From: Sipunculus nudus | Taxonomy: Eukaryota > Annelida > Sipuncula > Golfingiida > Sipunculidae | Direction of reading: 5' to 3' | Assembly: GCA_026874595.1 (NCBI GenBank) | Contig: CM049316.1 | Coordinates: forward strand, 65,703,176-65,767,175 | Length of the DNA stretch: 64,000 bases | Shown here: piece by piece, positions 23,965 to 35,566 of the stretch | How positions within the stretch are numbered: position 1 is the first letter of the stretch | Layout: every line of letters starts with the position of its first letter | Program-made: the position numbers and the translations under genes | Notes under the pieces: model-generated | What the model was told of the DNA's origin: nothing | The model's database searches: none | What the model saw: only the letters and a program-made list of their open reading frames with translations

Positions 23965-24099
23965 CACTCTAAAACGTGAGCAAACGTTTCTTCCGTCGAT
24001 TCTGTGAAATAAGCTATCCAATTTGTCTAATCCCACTAGACTACATATCGTTTACAAGTAAGATCCAGCCGTTACAAGACTTCTTCAGCGTCTGCATAG
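23965..24099 (+). mobile_element. Short retroposon-like insertion, copy 2, with 14-bp target duplication
   Basis: This 135-base unit is flanked by an exact direct repeat TCGGGGTCTGTTTT (23,951-23,964 and 24,100-24,113). The unit itself matches 22,797-22,928. A 14-bp duplication is typical of target-primed retrotransposition, so the unit was probably copied by a LINE machinery. It has no obvious polymerase III boxes and no poly(A) tail, so its source RNA is unknown. Confidence 0.7.
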
Positions 24100-24113
24100 T
24101 CGGGGTCTGTTTT

Positions 24114-24587
24114 AAGTCTTAAACTGCCGAAATGACCTTTTTTTCTTAAGGTTTTTAATACAAACAAGATCGACTTCAAGTCAGCTGTGTAACACGAGTT
24201 TAACTGTGCTTGTTTAGCGTACTCTCGCTTGATTGTAACCAAGTACTTCATTTAATTGTAATTGTAAATAATATTCTTATATTCATCTGTTCTTATTTTT
24301 CAATGTACCTCTTGTTATTCTAACGATTAATTATATATCCTTTTATTCCTCCATATTTTTAGGAATATGAAATTAATATATACAGCCAGAAAATTGTTCG
24401 ATCTATTTTTTATGATGGTGACGATGATGATGATGATGAAGATGATGAGTATTGTTATACAGTGCTTTATACTTACAGCGACTACCAGACGTTGCCAAAA
24501 GAACTGATATGGCTGGCGACAACAGTGGTACAATATCAGATAATAACGCAAGCACTCAATACAGGCGTCTGACAATATATGGTGTCC
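24114..24587. other. No gene seen; GAT-rich microsatellite
   Basis: A short GATGAT-type tract lies at about 24,413-24,449. Nothing else is recognised. Confidence 0.5.
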
Positions 24588-24712
24588 AGTTAATCTTCCA
24601 GACTACAGGAGTATCCGTGAGAACCGCTTGTCCGTACCCTCTTCATCTGTTATCGTATCAGACTTGTCTAAACGTGATTGATGCTGTAAACGTGGACTGC
24701 AGCATAAACAGC
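24588..24712 (+). repeat. Diverged repeat family C, copy 1
   Basis: It aligns with 26,203-26,323 through GTCCAGTTAATCTT, AGTATCC, a GCTGTAAACGTG block and CATAAACAG. Identity appears to be about two thirds. Class unknown. Confidence 0.5.
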
Positions 24713-24835
24713 AGAAAATCTGACGTGCATCAACAAGAGGATTATAAAGTATGACACGAGTATCTGTGCAGTGATTGATTCACTTTATTTTAGCGATGGT
24801 CCTCTCGAAATATAATGTTGTTCGATCGTTAAGGG

Positions 24836-25200
24836 GGCCTATTCTGATATCTGGCCTTTATTAACTAAAGATAATCGCTTGAGTCTTCTTATAAATACAG
24901 ACAATAAACGCCGATCCCACTGCGCACAGGTTGTTCGTTTCATTTATATCGACCTGTTGATAACGCGGGAGGCCCGCCTAAATAATCCGGACACATTCAA
25001 TAAGGACATCTGGCGGCAAGAAAGAAGAACCAGAGTTTTGCATATGGCGATTTGCACTTATAGCGGGCCGTTAAGCGTCCGCACATATGAAACCTACAAC
25101 CTGAGGTGACATGTTTTTTTTTCTGTTTGTCAACATTGTTGTGTTTACACACATCTTGTAGATAAACAAGCTCATACATCCGTCAAAAAGGCATTATAAG
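24836..25200 (+). repeat. Interspersed repeat family B, copy 1
   Basis: Together with 44,928-45,275 (+) and 53,683-53,995 (-), this defines a family of about 350 bp. Shared blocks are GGCCTATTCTGA at the left end, CTTATAAA, CATTCAATAAGGACATCTGG, CGCACATATGAAACCTAC, TGTTTGTCAACATTGTTG and CTCATACATCCGTCA. It has no clear terminal inverted repeat and no polymerase III promoter. The small ORFs within it are not conserved between copies. Confidence 0.7.
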
Positions 25201-25534
25201 ATTTTTGTTTTAATATCATTACCTAGAGTTCATTAATTTATACGCAGAGTATGCCAGAAATCATGTGACCGTATAGGAAAGTTAGGTGAATTGTTGGCTT
25301 GAAAGACTCTAATTGCAATATTTAAGCAATGGCGTAATATTAGGTACAAAACTCCATTGCGTGATTAATAGTTTATAATTAACCATCTTATGTATTGTAT
25401 GTAATATTTTTTAAAGATTTTCTCTGGTGGAGGTAACTTCATCTAAGTATGTACATCCGTAGAGTTTGGTTACGTTTCGGGAATACTTGACAGGACGGTA
25501 GCACCCGCTACCTATCATTTTTATTTTTTATATC
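25201..25534. other. No gene seen
   Basis: AT-rich spacer. Confidence 0.5.
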
Positions 25535-25831
25535 CTCGTGTCTTCCAGGCCTGGTGTCTACCGCTAGTGCGGGTCCCGGGTGTGTTATCATACCCTTAGC
25601 TGGGTCATTACACCGAGAACCTACCCCCACCCACCCCAACACCCCATCCCCAGACGCGCTCGTATGTGAGTGATGCACGGCTGTGGGACACAGCCTTCCC
25701 ATTAAGTCTGCAGAACACTCACCCTTAGTGGGGCCGACCGCGAAAAATTTCACCGCTCCTCGATTGAAATGTGAACTCACGATCTCAAGGCTTTGAGTCC
25801 TGTGTTCTATCGCCAGACCACAGAAGCAGGT
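25535..25831 (-). mobile_element. tRNA-derived SINE, family S1 copy 3
   Basis: Read on the minus strand it starts ACCTGCTTCTGTGGTCTGG, followed by ATAGAACACAGGACTCAAAG, GATCGTGAGTTCA (mutated box B) and the TTTTTCGCGGTC body block. The 3' part contains a C/G-rich insertion (CCCACCCACCCC on the plus strand). The 90-residue ORF across it is a by-product. Confidence 0.8.
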
Positions 25832-26202
25832 TTGTTCGAAATTTCTTAATTTTCTGGTAGGTCGCTCGCATGAGTTTTAAATCTATCTCAGCAGGTACAA
25901 GAGTTTATTCAATTTTCGGGCACATGATACTCAATTATCTCGGGCGCATGAGTTATTTTCTTTTGAGCATGCCTTATTATATCTCCGCACGACTTGTATT
26001 TTCGTTCCCTTAAAATTATATTATTGTTCATGACCTCTACGAGTCTATAAATAGTATTTTTCTTACCTGTTTGAGGTATTTGTTTGATACAGATTGATAT
26101 GTTATTTTTCATAGAGTCGTTTAAAAGAGTATAGAGTTAAATACACCATATTGTTGACAACGAAATACAAGCTACAGAACCGGAATACAGAATCTTGACT
26201 GT

Positions 26203-26323
26203 CCGGTTAATCTTACAAACCACAAGAGTATCCAGAAAAGAAGGCTCGTCTCCCCTGGTGAAACAGCAGTAACATTGTCTGACAATGGCCAATGCCGTAA
26301 ACGTGTAAGGCAATATAAACAGA
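26203..26323 (+). repeat. Diverged repeat family C, copy 2
   Basis: It matches 24,588-24,712: GTCCGGTTAATCTT, AGAGTATCC, GCCGTAAACGTG and ATAAACAG occur in the same order and spacing. Confidence 0.5.
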
Positions 26324-26404
26324 TGATTGAGCTAAATACTAGGTCTTGCGGTTGCTCAAAATAAATACGGCTCTCTTTATTGAGCTCGCAAACATTTACA
26401 GGCT

Positions 26405-26634
26405 GTTCAAGCATGTTATGATTGTGTGTTTGTGTGTGTGTGTGTTTGTTCGCAAGATTCCGCTCGCAATCATAAAGAGAATCTCATTAAATATTCAAGG
26501 TATTTCGGAAATGGGCCAATGAAGACCTGATTAGATTTTGGTGTGGATCCGACACGTGATTCGGATTCAGTAACGTCATCAAGGAATATTCACAAATGTG
26601 CAGTCACTTATGCGCGAATGAACCTGGGAATATG
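26405..26634 (-). repeat. Interspersed repeat family A, copy 3
   Basis: On the minus strand it reads ATATTCCCAGGTTCATTCGC, then ATTCCTTGATGACGTT, CGGATCCACACCAAAAT and TTCATTGGCCC, and ends in an AACACACACA tract. It is closer to copy 1 than copy 2 is. Confidence 0.7.
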
Positions 26635-28053
26635 GGGCCAAAATGTGAACGCAAACACATCTTTAGGAGCATCCCACAAAGAGAATCCCCAATATGGTGG
26701 GGGCTTGCCTTCTTTAGAGTGCATATTTCTTGTTTTATCAATGTGTTGTTTGGTCAAAGGTGTCTTTGGTAAAGAATGTTGAATTTCACCCGTGCCTCTT
26801 TGCTTGTTGATGTGTTATTTTATAGGCAAGATTATATGTAAATTACTAAGCAATTTTAATCAAAAGTATGAGGAGAATGGTACATCGCCCTTGGAAGTGC
26901 AGTTCCACGGAGGGAGGAGCCGATCAGGTAGGATTATTTTGATTTGGCGGAGGTATGCGCTCACTGAATGCCAAACTAATATTTTATCTAAGTAAATTTA
27001 CGAGAGAAAACAAATTATTAGAAAAAAAATACAAGTAAAAGAACAGTATTTTATTTTATCATATTTTTATACTTTTTATTATGCCAATCTGGTGGTCGAC
27101 TAGCCCACAAAGGCAAGTGTCCTTTTTATATGTGCTTTTAGATTATTCATGACGGGCAGGATCACGGTAACGTTTCGATAAATATGTTTATTCATATCTT
27201 TATTCAGTAAAATGCATTTATAAATAATTTCCACTAAAATTTGTATTCTTACTCTCGGTTACTGGACTGACATGCTAGCCACTGCAACACACTTTTAGAC
27301 AATGTCCTACACGTTTCCGCATCGCTCATTTTTACAATAAACTGATTTTTATCAGCAGACCCTGAGTATTTTCACTGGAGACACCGCCGTGGATCAGACA
27401 ACAGGTTAACACTACTTGGAAGCTAGTGCACGTTGTTAAGCTAGGTTTGACATTTCAGTGTTTTTGACGGTCACAAAGAGCCTCGTTCTCGTGTGTCTGG
27501 GTTTTTTCAATGACGATATGTCGATAGGCTTCAGGTACCGCGGAAGAAAAGACCTTTGAATGTTAGACTGAAAAGCCCATTTTGCACGGTTAGAATAGGG
27601 GAACGCATGTTGCGAATCGTGTGTAGGCGGTGGATATTCATAGTCTAGAATGAATTTCGTAACAGAGGGAACTGGAAGTGTAGTCGTACACTACATACCG
27701 CCGCCCGGATCCTTAACCAACACCTGACTAACACGGATCACAGGTGCAGGTACAAAGCTGTCAGTGCTATTTATATATGTCCTCTTTCCCTCGTCCATTG
27801 TAATCATTATTTAATTGTCTTAGTTAAAAAGTAAGGTAATTAAGTTGATTACCGTCAAACTGTAATGGATTCCTTTGCGGTTCTCCTAGCAATCCACTAA
27901 GTTTCAAATGAGTCCGCTCAGTACTTTTTTGTTTGATGTAACCGCCTCCATTTTTTAATCCTAGCTTAACTAAGTATATGTACACCTGCAGTATTCCATT
28001 CCAGTTTTGGACTAAGTAACCGGGCAGTATCATATGCATCCTCTCATGTTAAT
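26635..28053. other. No gene seen
   Basis: AT-rich sequence with short ORFs only. I found no repeat shared with other parts of the window. Confidence 0.45.
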
Positions 28054-28321
28054 CCTGGTATTAACCAAGCCCGATGACTCCTGCACCTGGTTTCCCTGGG
28101 TGTATAATCGTTCCCGTAGCTCGGTCATACCACCGAGGCACCCCCTTAAGGCTCTCGCGTTTGTGGATAATACATGGTCATTGGGCATGGGTTTCCCATT
28201 AGGCCTGCAGAGCGCTCACCCTGCGTTGGGGTTGACAGTGAAAAATCTCACCGCCACGGCTGCGATTCGAACTCACATTCTTTGAGTCATGTGCTCTACT
28301 CCTAGACCACAGAAGCCGGGA
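28054..28321 (-). mobile_element. tRNA-derived SINE, family S1 copy 4
   Basis: On the minus strand it starts CCCGGCTTCTGTGGTCTAGG, with AGTAGAGCACATGACTCAAAG, a perfect box B GTTCGAATC (28,263-28,271), TTTTTCACTGTC, and the 3' end GGGCTTGGTTAATACCAGG as in copy 1. The 33-base A-run at 28,349-28,381 lies on the head side, not the tail, so it is not this SINE's tail. Confidence 0.85.
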
Positions 28322-28345
28322 TTCACTCAGTACTTCGTGTGTACA

Positions 28346-28348
<3 letters not shown>

Positions 28349-28381
<33 letters not shown>
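28349..28381. repeat. Poly(A) run (33 bases)
   Basis: A plus-strand homopolymer just beyond the SINE head. It may be the tail of a vanished plus-strand retroposon or a simple slippage product. Confidence 0.9.
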
Positions 28382-28382
<1 letters not shown>

Positions 28383-30504
28383 AATCAAGGTGAAAAATTA
28401 ATATCTCGCCACCTGGTGGAATTATAATTATTTCCCATTCACCATTTAAGATTTTACGTTTACATTTAAAATTTTGTTCTTTTTGTTAAAATTAAAAAAA
28501 GATTGTTTTAGCATCTAAAGGGACTCTTAAGCCTCTGTACATCAGTTATAATGTTTTTGGAGTATGTGTGTGTGTGTGTGTGTGTGTGGATTAACACGTT
28601 AAATTAATAGTTATTTTAGGTATCCTAACGAATGCACTTGTGCATAAGTGCGTGAGCTATCAAAACTTTGTGTGCACTTTCCAGTTACTTAAAGGGAGAT
28701 ATAACATTTCTCCATGAATTGTCTATAATATGCGGACATTCGTTTCAATGTGCTTCTTGCATTTGCGTAAAAAAAAGGGGGGGGGGGGAGCAAATTTATT
28801 AGAGTGTTCTTGCGTTTGGTCGAGATTATTTTCACAACGTTCGGATGAAATAAGAAGTAGATAGTGACCTTATCAAAGTATTTTGTCCACAAGCGAGTAA
28901 GGCAAAGTTCAACACAAATACTTCCCACTCCACGTATAATAAAGAGAGGGCTAGAGGCGATTGCCTGAGACGTTATGAAGCAGCTTACCTCATCAGGAAG
29001 ATGACATCGCCGCGAACGTTGGGTTCTGACACCCATTTAGCGCTGATAGTTCACGGAGGTGCTTAGAGGGCGGCAGTTTTACCTTAAAAGCCTACTGGGG
29101 GTACGGACCCGGGCCACTAATGATTGAATCCACTTTGGATCAGCCCGGCTGGGGCGGAGGGCAATACCTAAGTCCTCCGCGAATCTATCCTGCAAGGCAG
29201 GCAGATTTAGCATTATGCTTCCCGCGAGGAACACTGATTGATATACGGGATACCCGTGTAGTGTGATTAACGCTTAAGGCACTGGCCCATCAAATCGGTT
29301 TATTCTACTGCCCCGGGACGCCAGGTCTCAAATTAAGACTTAACATATCTGTTGATTGCGCCATTCCTAACGGACAGAGTTTCCAACTTGTACTAACGAA
29401 ATTGTTAGAATATTCTCCTATTGTGTTTGAAAATTATGATGTTGAAATTCGATGGAAAAAATCCTTGTTAAAGAGGTCATAATTTAGATAAGCCATGAGT
29501 TCATGACTTCCAGGCCTTTCTTTGGATAAACATATGGAGCCTGGGAGTCATGACAGCATTCATAGATAAATGCACGATATAACTACCACTAGACACAATT
29601 GACTTGGTGGTAATATATTAATTCAAAACGTTATAAAGTCTTGTCTTATATGCGTTGCCAAATATCTCCTCTTTTTTAGATAACATGACCTTCCATGAGA
29701 GAGAGAAAAAAAGGTCGTTAATTAGAGCTGCATATAACTGCGATAACCGAGCAACTTTGTGATAAAAAATCCTTCTTTATAAATGATTGTGGTACAAAGT
29801 ACATGTACGGTAAAATCAGATTTGATGTTTTTTTAAATTAACACGAGCACGTAAAGGTTCGGAAATTTAGAAAGAATATGAACAAATTAACAGTTCGATA
29901 CGCAGGTGAAAATCGAAAAGTGCCGTTTCGTAAAACGGCGCGTAAATTTGCATAACTCGAAATTAAACACAAACCCATGGATTAGTCTGCCACCTCAATG
30001 TCAACAGAACATAAATATTGAAGTTTTGGTGCACGGCAAACTGCCGCTAATCCAAGATATGCATGGATAAATCGTCAAATGAACCGAATGTTAATTATCT
30101 CTCATGGCGTTATGAATTCAGCATGACTCCGGAGCGACTTTGAGAAACAGACATCGTGGAGGGTGAAAGGAGTATTTTATAAATTTTTTCCCCCACTAGT
30201 ATTACCGTGAAGTGTTTCATCTAAATATTTCGTATGTTTTTTACAGAGACTATTTGTAATTTATACATATTCTTTGCTCAAATCCTCATAATCTCTGCCC
30301 TGATTTTCTTTGAGGAAGGAAGTTATTTGACCCCTTATGCGACTAGAATATGGGCAGTCGCAAGCGACTACAGGGATCCGTCGAATCCCACAGGCATGAA
30401 TAAAGTGAGGCATGGAATCTCTTCTGACATGACAGCCCTCCTAATATGTGGCGTCAGAGATGCCCTAGTATACCAAGACGCCTGGATGGACGAATCTTAA
30501 AGAC
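28382..30504. other. No gene seen; GC-richer island at 29,040-29,340
   Basis: A GT microsatellite lies at about 28,566-28,588. A 115-residue minus-strand ORF (28,689-29,036) has no recognised domain. The stretch 29,040-29,340 is notably less AT-rich than the rest and unmatched elsewhere in the window; it includes a small ACGGG-ATA-CCCGT hairpin near 29,247. The remainder is ordinary AT-rich sequence. Confidence 0.35.
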
Positions 30505-31490
30505 ATTTTTTGGTGACCACCACTCATGCGTACAAGATAATGCCATCCTAGATCTGTGGACCAAATTTCAGGCCAATATGTTAAACCATTCCTGAGATGA
30601 ATGCATAAATGTATTTTTTAAATACATGATTGTGGGTGGCACCACCTGTCTTGTGTATGAGGAAGCTATTCAAGATGGATTGACTTGCAAAATTTCAGGC
30701 CCTTACATTTAACAAAGCCTGAGATATGTGTGATTTTTACAAAATAAAGTATCTACAGATAATAGCCTGATGAAACTAATTATAGGTGGCGCCACCAGTC
30801 TTGCATACAAGATAAACCAATCCAGGATCTGTGGACCTGCAATGTTTCAGACCGATACTTTCAACTACATTAAATCTTGAGATAAATGCATGAAAGTACT
30901 CTACAAATACGTGATTGTAGGTAGGTCTTCAGTTTCGCATACGATAAATCTATCCTGGATAAATAAATATCTATAAGTTTTGGCTGATGCATCATCAAAC
31001 CAATTTTAGCATTAATGAATGAACGCTTGAAATGATTGTACGTGGCGTCACAAGGCTTGCGTATGAGATTAAGTTTTCAAAGTTCAATGGACTTCCAATA
31101 TTTCATACAGATTCGTCAAATCTCTCTTGAGATAAATGCATTAATGTATTCTACGAAAAGTGATTATAGGTGGTGCCACCTGTCATATGTACAATAAAGC
31201 TATCCGAAATGGATGGACATGACAAATTTCAGACCAATACATTGACCCACCCCCCAATATCAAAGATTTTCACCCAAAGCAAACGCACGGATGGACGCCA
31301 CGCAAAAATGATTGCAGATGGCGACAGCAGTCCTTTGTACAAGATCAAGGTACCAAAGATATACGGACATGGACAATTTGAGCCCAATATATTTAACAAC
31401 TCCTGTAATTTGTGTGTAATATGTGCTATTATCACTAGGAAAAACGCACAGATGGACACTACGCGAAAAGGATTGCAGACTACGCCACCG
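30505..31490. repeat. Degenerate tandem array, ~140-bp unit, about 8 units
   Basis: Units begin with a variant of ATAGGTGGCGCCACC followed by GTCTTGCATACAAGAT. They continue with ATCCAGGATCTGTGGAC, ATTTCAG and CTGAGATAAATGCAT. Unit starts fall near 30,508, 30,630, 30,782, 30,920, 31,044, 31,166, 31,315 and 31,475. Identity is low and uneven. The last part adds CGCACGGATGGACGCCACGC and a shorter second version of it. The ORFs here are not conserved from unit to unit. Confidence 0.75.
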
Positions 31491-33007
31491 AACTTTGTTA
31501 GTTCACATGTGACATAATTATAATGTCAGGTTTCTGAACAATCGGTCAAAGGGTCTCAGACGAGTTCTTCCGCAAATACTATAAAGAACTTTTTCAACTA
31601 GACAATCAGAATGAAAATCAATCCAACCCATAACTCAACATATGTTAAACAACTGTTAGTTCCGCCCATTTGGTTCATCATATTAATGTCTCTTTTGGCC
31701 CATATCCCACACACACAAACTAATAAACAGACATATACGGGTGAAAACATTACCTCCTCGACGGAGATAATCTAAATCACATTTAGAAATGACATACATT
31801 TCTATATAAAATCTCTCTGTCAGTCTATACTTGTATGTGAAATTGAAATGATTTATATCATTGCTAGGCTGTTACAGCGACTGTCCCCGCGTGATTCAGA
31901 CAAGCATCCAGATAGCGCGACGCTACAATAGCGAGCGTCATATTTTGTTATTTCATTAGACTTCCCATGCATAAGTGTTATTAAATCAAGCGATGCCACA
32001 GACGCCGGTCAACCTCTGACCCTCAAGTGGCCGGGTAATAAAACCACGCCAGTTATTAAATCAAACGACCTTGTGACGTGAATTCTTTACCCCCAGCAGT
32101 ATGAAAGTCACCAAATGAACCACAGGGTTAATCGGATTAAGTTTCAGCCTTGACGATAATCCTATTAGTTTTGTAAAGCAATTGCTAGCACCGTTAGTCT
32201 ACCTTGGCTTGGCTGAGCCGTATTAAGGTCAAAGAACTGTCTCATGAACATGCGTACGCAGTGTCTAAGGCTTTTCTTAATAGTTTTACAAACTTTTAGT
32301 TTGGCACCCTTGAATTGTGCATAATTCAAAACCTGTGAGTGTGCTCTACATTTCGTTAAGTTAAATTAGGGATTTATTATGCTGAATGGTTTATTTTAAT
32401 ATTTTCTAATTTGGAATATAACAAATAATTTTTAGTTCGCGCATACGGGTAGGAGTCACAGCATGCCTCCGGACAATATTTTAAATACGACTAACGACCC
32501 GACTATTTATTTGTGGTGATAACTTTACCATTATGATTTTTTAAAACTCCATTTTAAATATATATATATAAATATATATATAATATAACACATAATAACA
32601 TTATAAGTCCTATTTCAATTGAAAAAAGGTAACCGGTTTGGGGAAATTCCAAAATGTTAATGTATCACATTGAAGAAAATAGTTTTAAATTTCAGTATGG
32701 TTGAGGAAACGTAATACCACGTGCGTTTGTTATGTCTATGGAGGATTTCATCCAGATCCAATATTTTGCCCTGATGTTATTGGCTGGTACATGTTTACGT
32801 GACATCATGGACTGAATTTTAACATCAACTCAGATCTAGTAATGATTGTTGTTTTATTCTTTCCTGAAACCTTGGGACTGAAAGTGGCAGAAAAACTGTG
32901 CTTTTACTGAGACTTAGAATTTCATGTCACATGGGGTCTTCTTTGGCTGCTGTCACTAAAGAGTTGACGGGGTTCATGCCGGTGTTATAATGTATCATGA
33001 CTGAGAG
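31491..33007. other. No gene seen; family A-like tail fragment
   Basis: At about 31,690-31,775 there is ACACACACAAACTAATAAAC followed by ACCTCCTCGACGGAG, similar to the 3' end of family A. A TA-rich patch lies at about 32,561-32,585. Otherwise nothing. Confidence 0.4.
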
Positions 33008-33190
33008 TGTCCTCCGTCGTCTCAGTCATGGACTGGCTTCCGCCGTTTAGTTCATGGTATGGCCTCCGTCGTCTCAGTCATGGACTGGCCTCCGCCGTCT
33101 CAGTCATGGACTGGCCTCCGCCGTCTCAGTCATGGACTGCCCCCGCCGTCTCAGTCATTGACTGGCCTCCGTCGTCTCAGTCATGGACTG
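33008..33190. repeat. Minisatellite, 26-bp unit, about 7 copies
   Basis: Tandem copies of a unit containing CCGTCTCAGTCATGGACTGG, with a C/T variant at CCGCCG versus CCGTCG. The open frames at 33,007-33,195 and 33,059-33,313 are this repeat read through, not genes. Confidence 0.95.
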
Positions 33191-33403
33191 AGTGAAATAT
33201 CGAGAAACATTAAATTTTTTACTCTCTTGTCTAACTATGAGTTATGCCTTCTGGATATTTCCTTGTGCCGTATATGGAAGCTTGAAACCCAGAGGTGTTA
33301 CATTAACATATAATTTTTTAATGACAGATGGGTATGCGTTCATTTCCGTTCGTATATGTGTGTTTGTTCATAACATCAATATAACTGAGCTGCGGGACGC
33401 CCG

Positions 33404-33622
33404 ACCGTGACCTGAACAGGTGCACAGGCGATACTCATGAGACGGGACCTTGTCGTATTCACTTAATTTTTGCTCATCTTCCAAGGTTCATTCCCAGGAG
33501 CGAATCTCTGAGGTTTAACGAGATTACACAAATATGCCATTGAGACACCGGCGGGTTCGAACCAGGCACCTTCAGCTCCGAAGTCCAAGGCCTTAACCAC
33601 AAGGCTACGTCATGCCCCCCAA
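33404..33622 (-). mobile_element. tRNA-derived SINE of a second family (S2)
   Basis: On the minus strand a tRNA-like head carries a box A-like TAGCCTTGTGGTTAAGGC and box B GGTTCGAACC (33,554-33,563). A non-tRNA body follows, ending near CCTGTTCAGGTCACGGTC (33,404-33,421). That 18-base block recurs at 37,689-37,706, where no head is present. The sequence is unlike family S1. Confidence 0.6.
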
Positions 33623-35566
33623 AACACTGACTTCCAAATGTATTAAACATCATAATAAAAGGAATATCACTACCATATTGATAGGCATTATATTCGTATT
33701 ACTCTGCGGAATTTCCATTAGGATATTATCCGCATTAATTTGAATAAATAGTGCATTAAATACCTTTTCCATGTATGCAGTTTCTTAAGTCTATATCTTG
33801 CCATCATACATTTGAAACGAAATCCTGTCTCTGCCAAACTATGTCTGTTCGTATTATAATCCTTATTTTGTTACATATATTTCAGTTGGTATTTATTTAC
33901 ATTTATAATCGATGATAAAAGTTCCATAAAATAATGCTGAAGGTATCATTAAATTATCTTGTCCGTTAATAAGTTCCTTGTACCGTTTTGAATAGTCTAT
34001 TTTTCACCAGCTTCAAGGAAAATTATTTTCTTTTTAGAAGCTAACATATTCGTTATATACGTTTCCATTTATTACTGCACAAGTAGGGATTAACTGCATG
34101 GAACAATATACCTTGACATGTTAGATGTGATAACTCGCAGCTTTAATTATTTTCTCTAAACGTTTGCAGGTATGGGCATTCCCTCGATCGATGAAAAATA
34201 AAATATCTATCGTCTGAATGTTGCAGACTTTAAATGTCCCAAAGCCGATTTTTCAAGCTTACGCCAAGGTAAAATATGTCAAGAAAAACTGAGGCGTGCC
34301 ACTCGAAAACAACCTATATGATTTCTTAAGCAGACATCTGGGATTTGCTTGCTTCAGCTGGCTTACATATATAATCATAATTTAACTTAAGTGCCATATG
34401 AGCAAATGACCCGGAAGTCTATTTATTCTATTCTACGTGATCTGGTTAATTAGCAGATAGTGGTAAGACCTGTCTGGACCCTTAATGTCACCACACAGGT
34501 TTGGCTTCAAGATCAACTGAGATTAAATTTTTATCTCAGCACGACCTTACCATTCGGGGCATTCTTTTTATTTTCTCGATGAGAATGAACTGAAATATCT
34601 CTTTGTGAATGATACAAAGGATACGTTATATAATTACGAATACCCACGTTTCCAATTAGCCGGTTTTTTTTACATATTAAATTGTGAATAAGTCCTTTCA
34701 GGCGAAGTTGACTTTTTATATATGACAACAAATATTCGATTTTAACCATAAACTCATCACAATATCTATAGCAACTGAATGCCTTTTTGCACATGTCCAA
34801 ATTAATATTTTATAATTTTGTATTATTTAAATGTCACTGAACCCACGGAAATAAGGTCTTTTATGAATTTATATTTTATTCGTACGTATCAGATTTTCCT
34901 ATATGTATACACCAAACATTTCTTTGTGTTGGAATATCAACGCAAGATTCGTTTTCAAGAACTAAACTTTGAGAACATAGATTTTTTATCATATACATTA
35001 ATACAGACATGAACCCATACATGTATACATACACATAATCTGATGTCAAAGTGAATAATTATATACAATGGCATCTATCTCCAGTAGAACCACTCTGGAA
35101 TAGCACCTGTCCAACAGGGCCACCTACTCAATATTACCTTTATTTTGTACTTTTGGGTATTCACATATTCCATTACCATCCTGATTATAAAAACTAAGGA
35201 AAATACTCAAAGATTCAGAGGTTGTATTCTCATTACAACACAGAGAACATACATACGTTTAAAAAAACGAAGATATTTGTTTGAAACGTTTGGAAAATAT
35301 TTGCTGGAAAACACTAGGTACGGACGAAAAATCAGAATACTTTGAACCGCTTGAATCGAGTCGTTTACTGAAGACAAAACGACAGGTATCTTTTTTTCAG
35401 AAATCATAAATTTTCGGTACAAATTCATATAATAAATGGGGAAAATGATAAAAACATAATTGTTTGCTAAACAGATAAAAACACATCATGACAAGAATTT
35501 ATTTTTTTTGTCTCGAAAGAAATGCATAATCCTTGCGCCAAAATCGGTAAACTTCTTAATCAATTT
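33623..35566. other. No gene seen
   Basis: AT-rich spacer with short ORFs only. Confidence 0.5.

Noticed and set aside
28349-28381. Poly(A) as SINE tail
   Set aside because: The adjacent SINE is on the minus strand with its head toward the run, so the run cannot be its tail.
28689-29036. 115-residue minus-strand ORF with a GAG/GTAAGC donor-like site
   Set aside because: No recognised domain, no acceptor or partner exon, and a G-run inside the frame; a single donor-like site is expected by chance.
33007-33313. ORFs with repeated SVMDWPPPSQSW-type peptide
   Set aside because: The peptide simply follows the 26-bp minisatellite; the frame shifts every unit because 26 is not a multiple of three.
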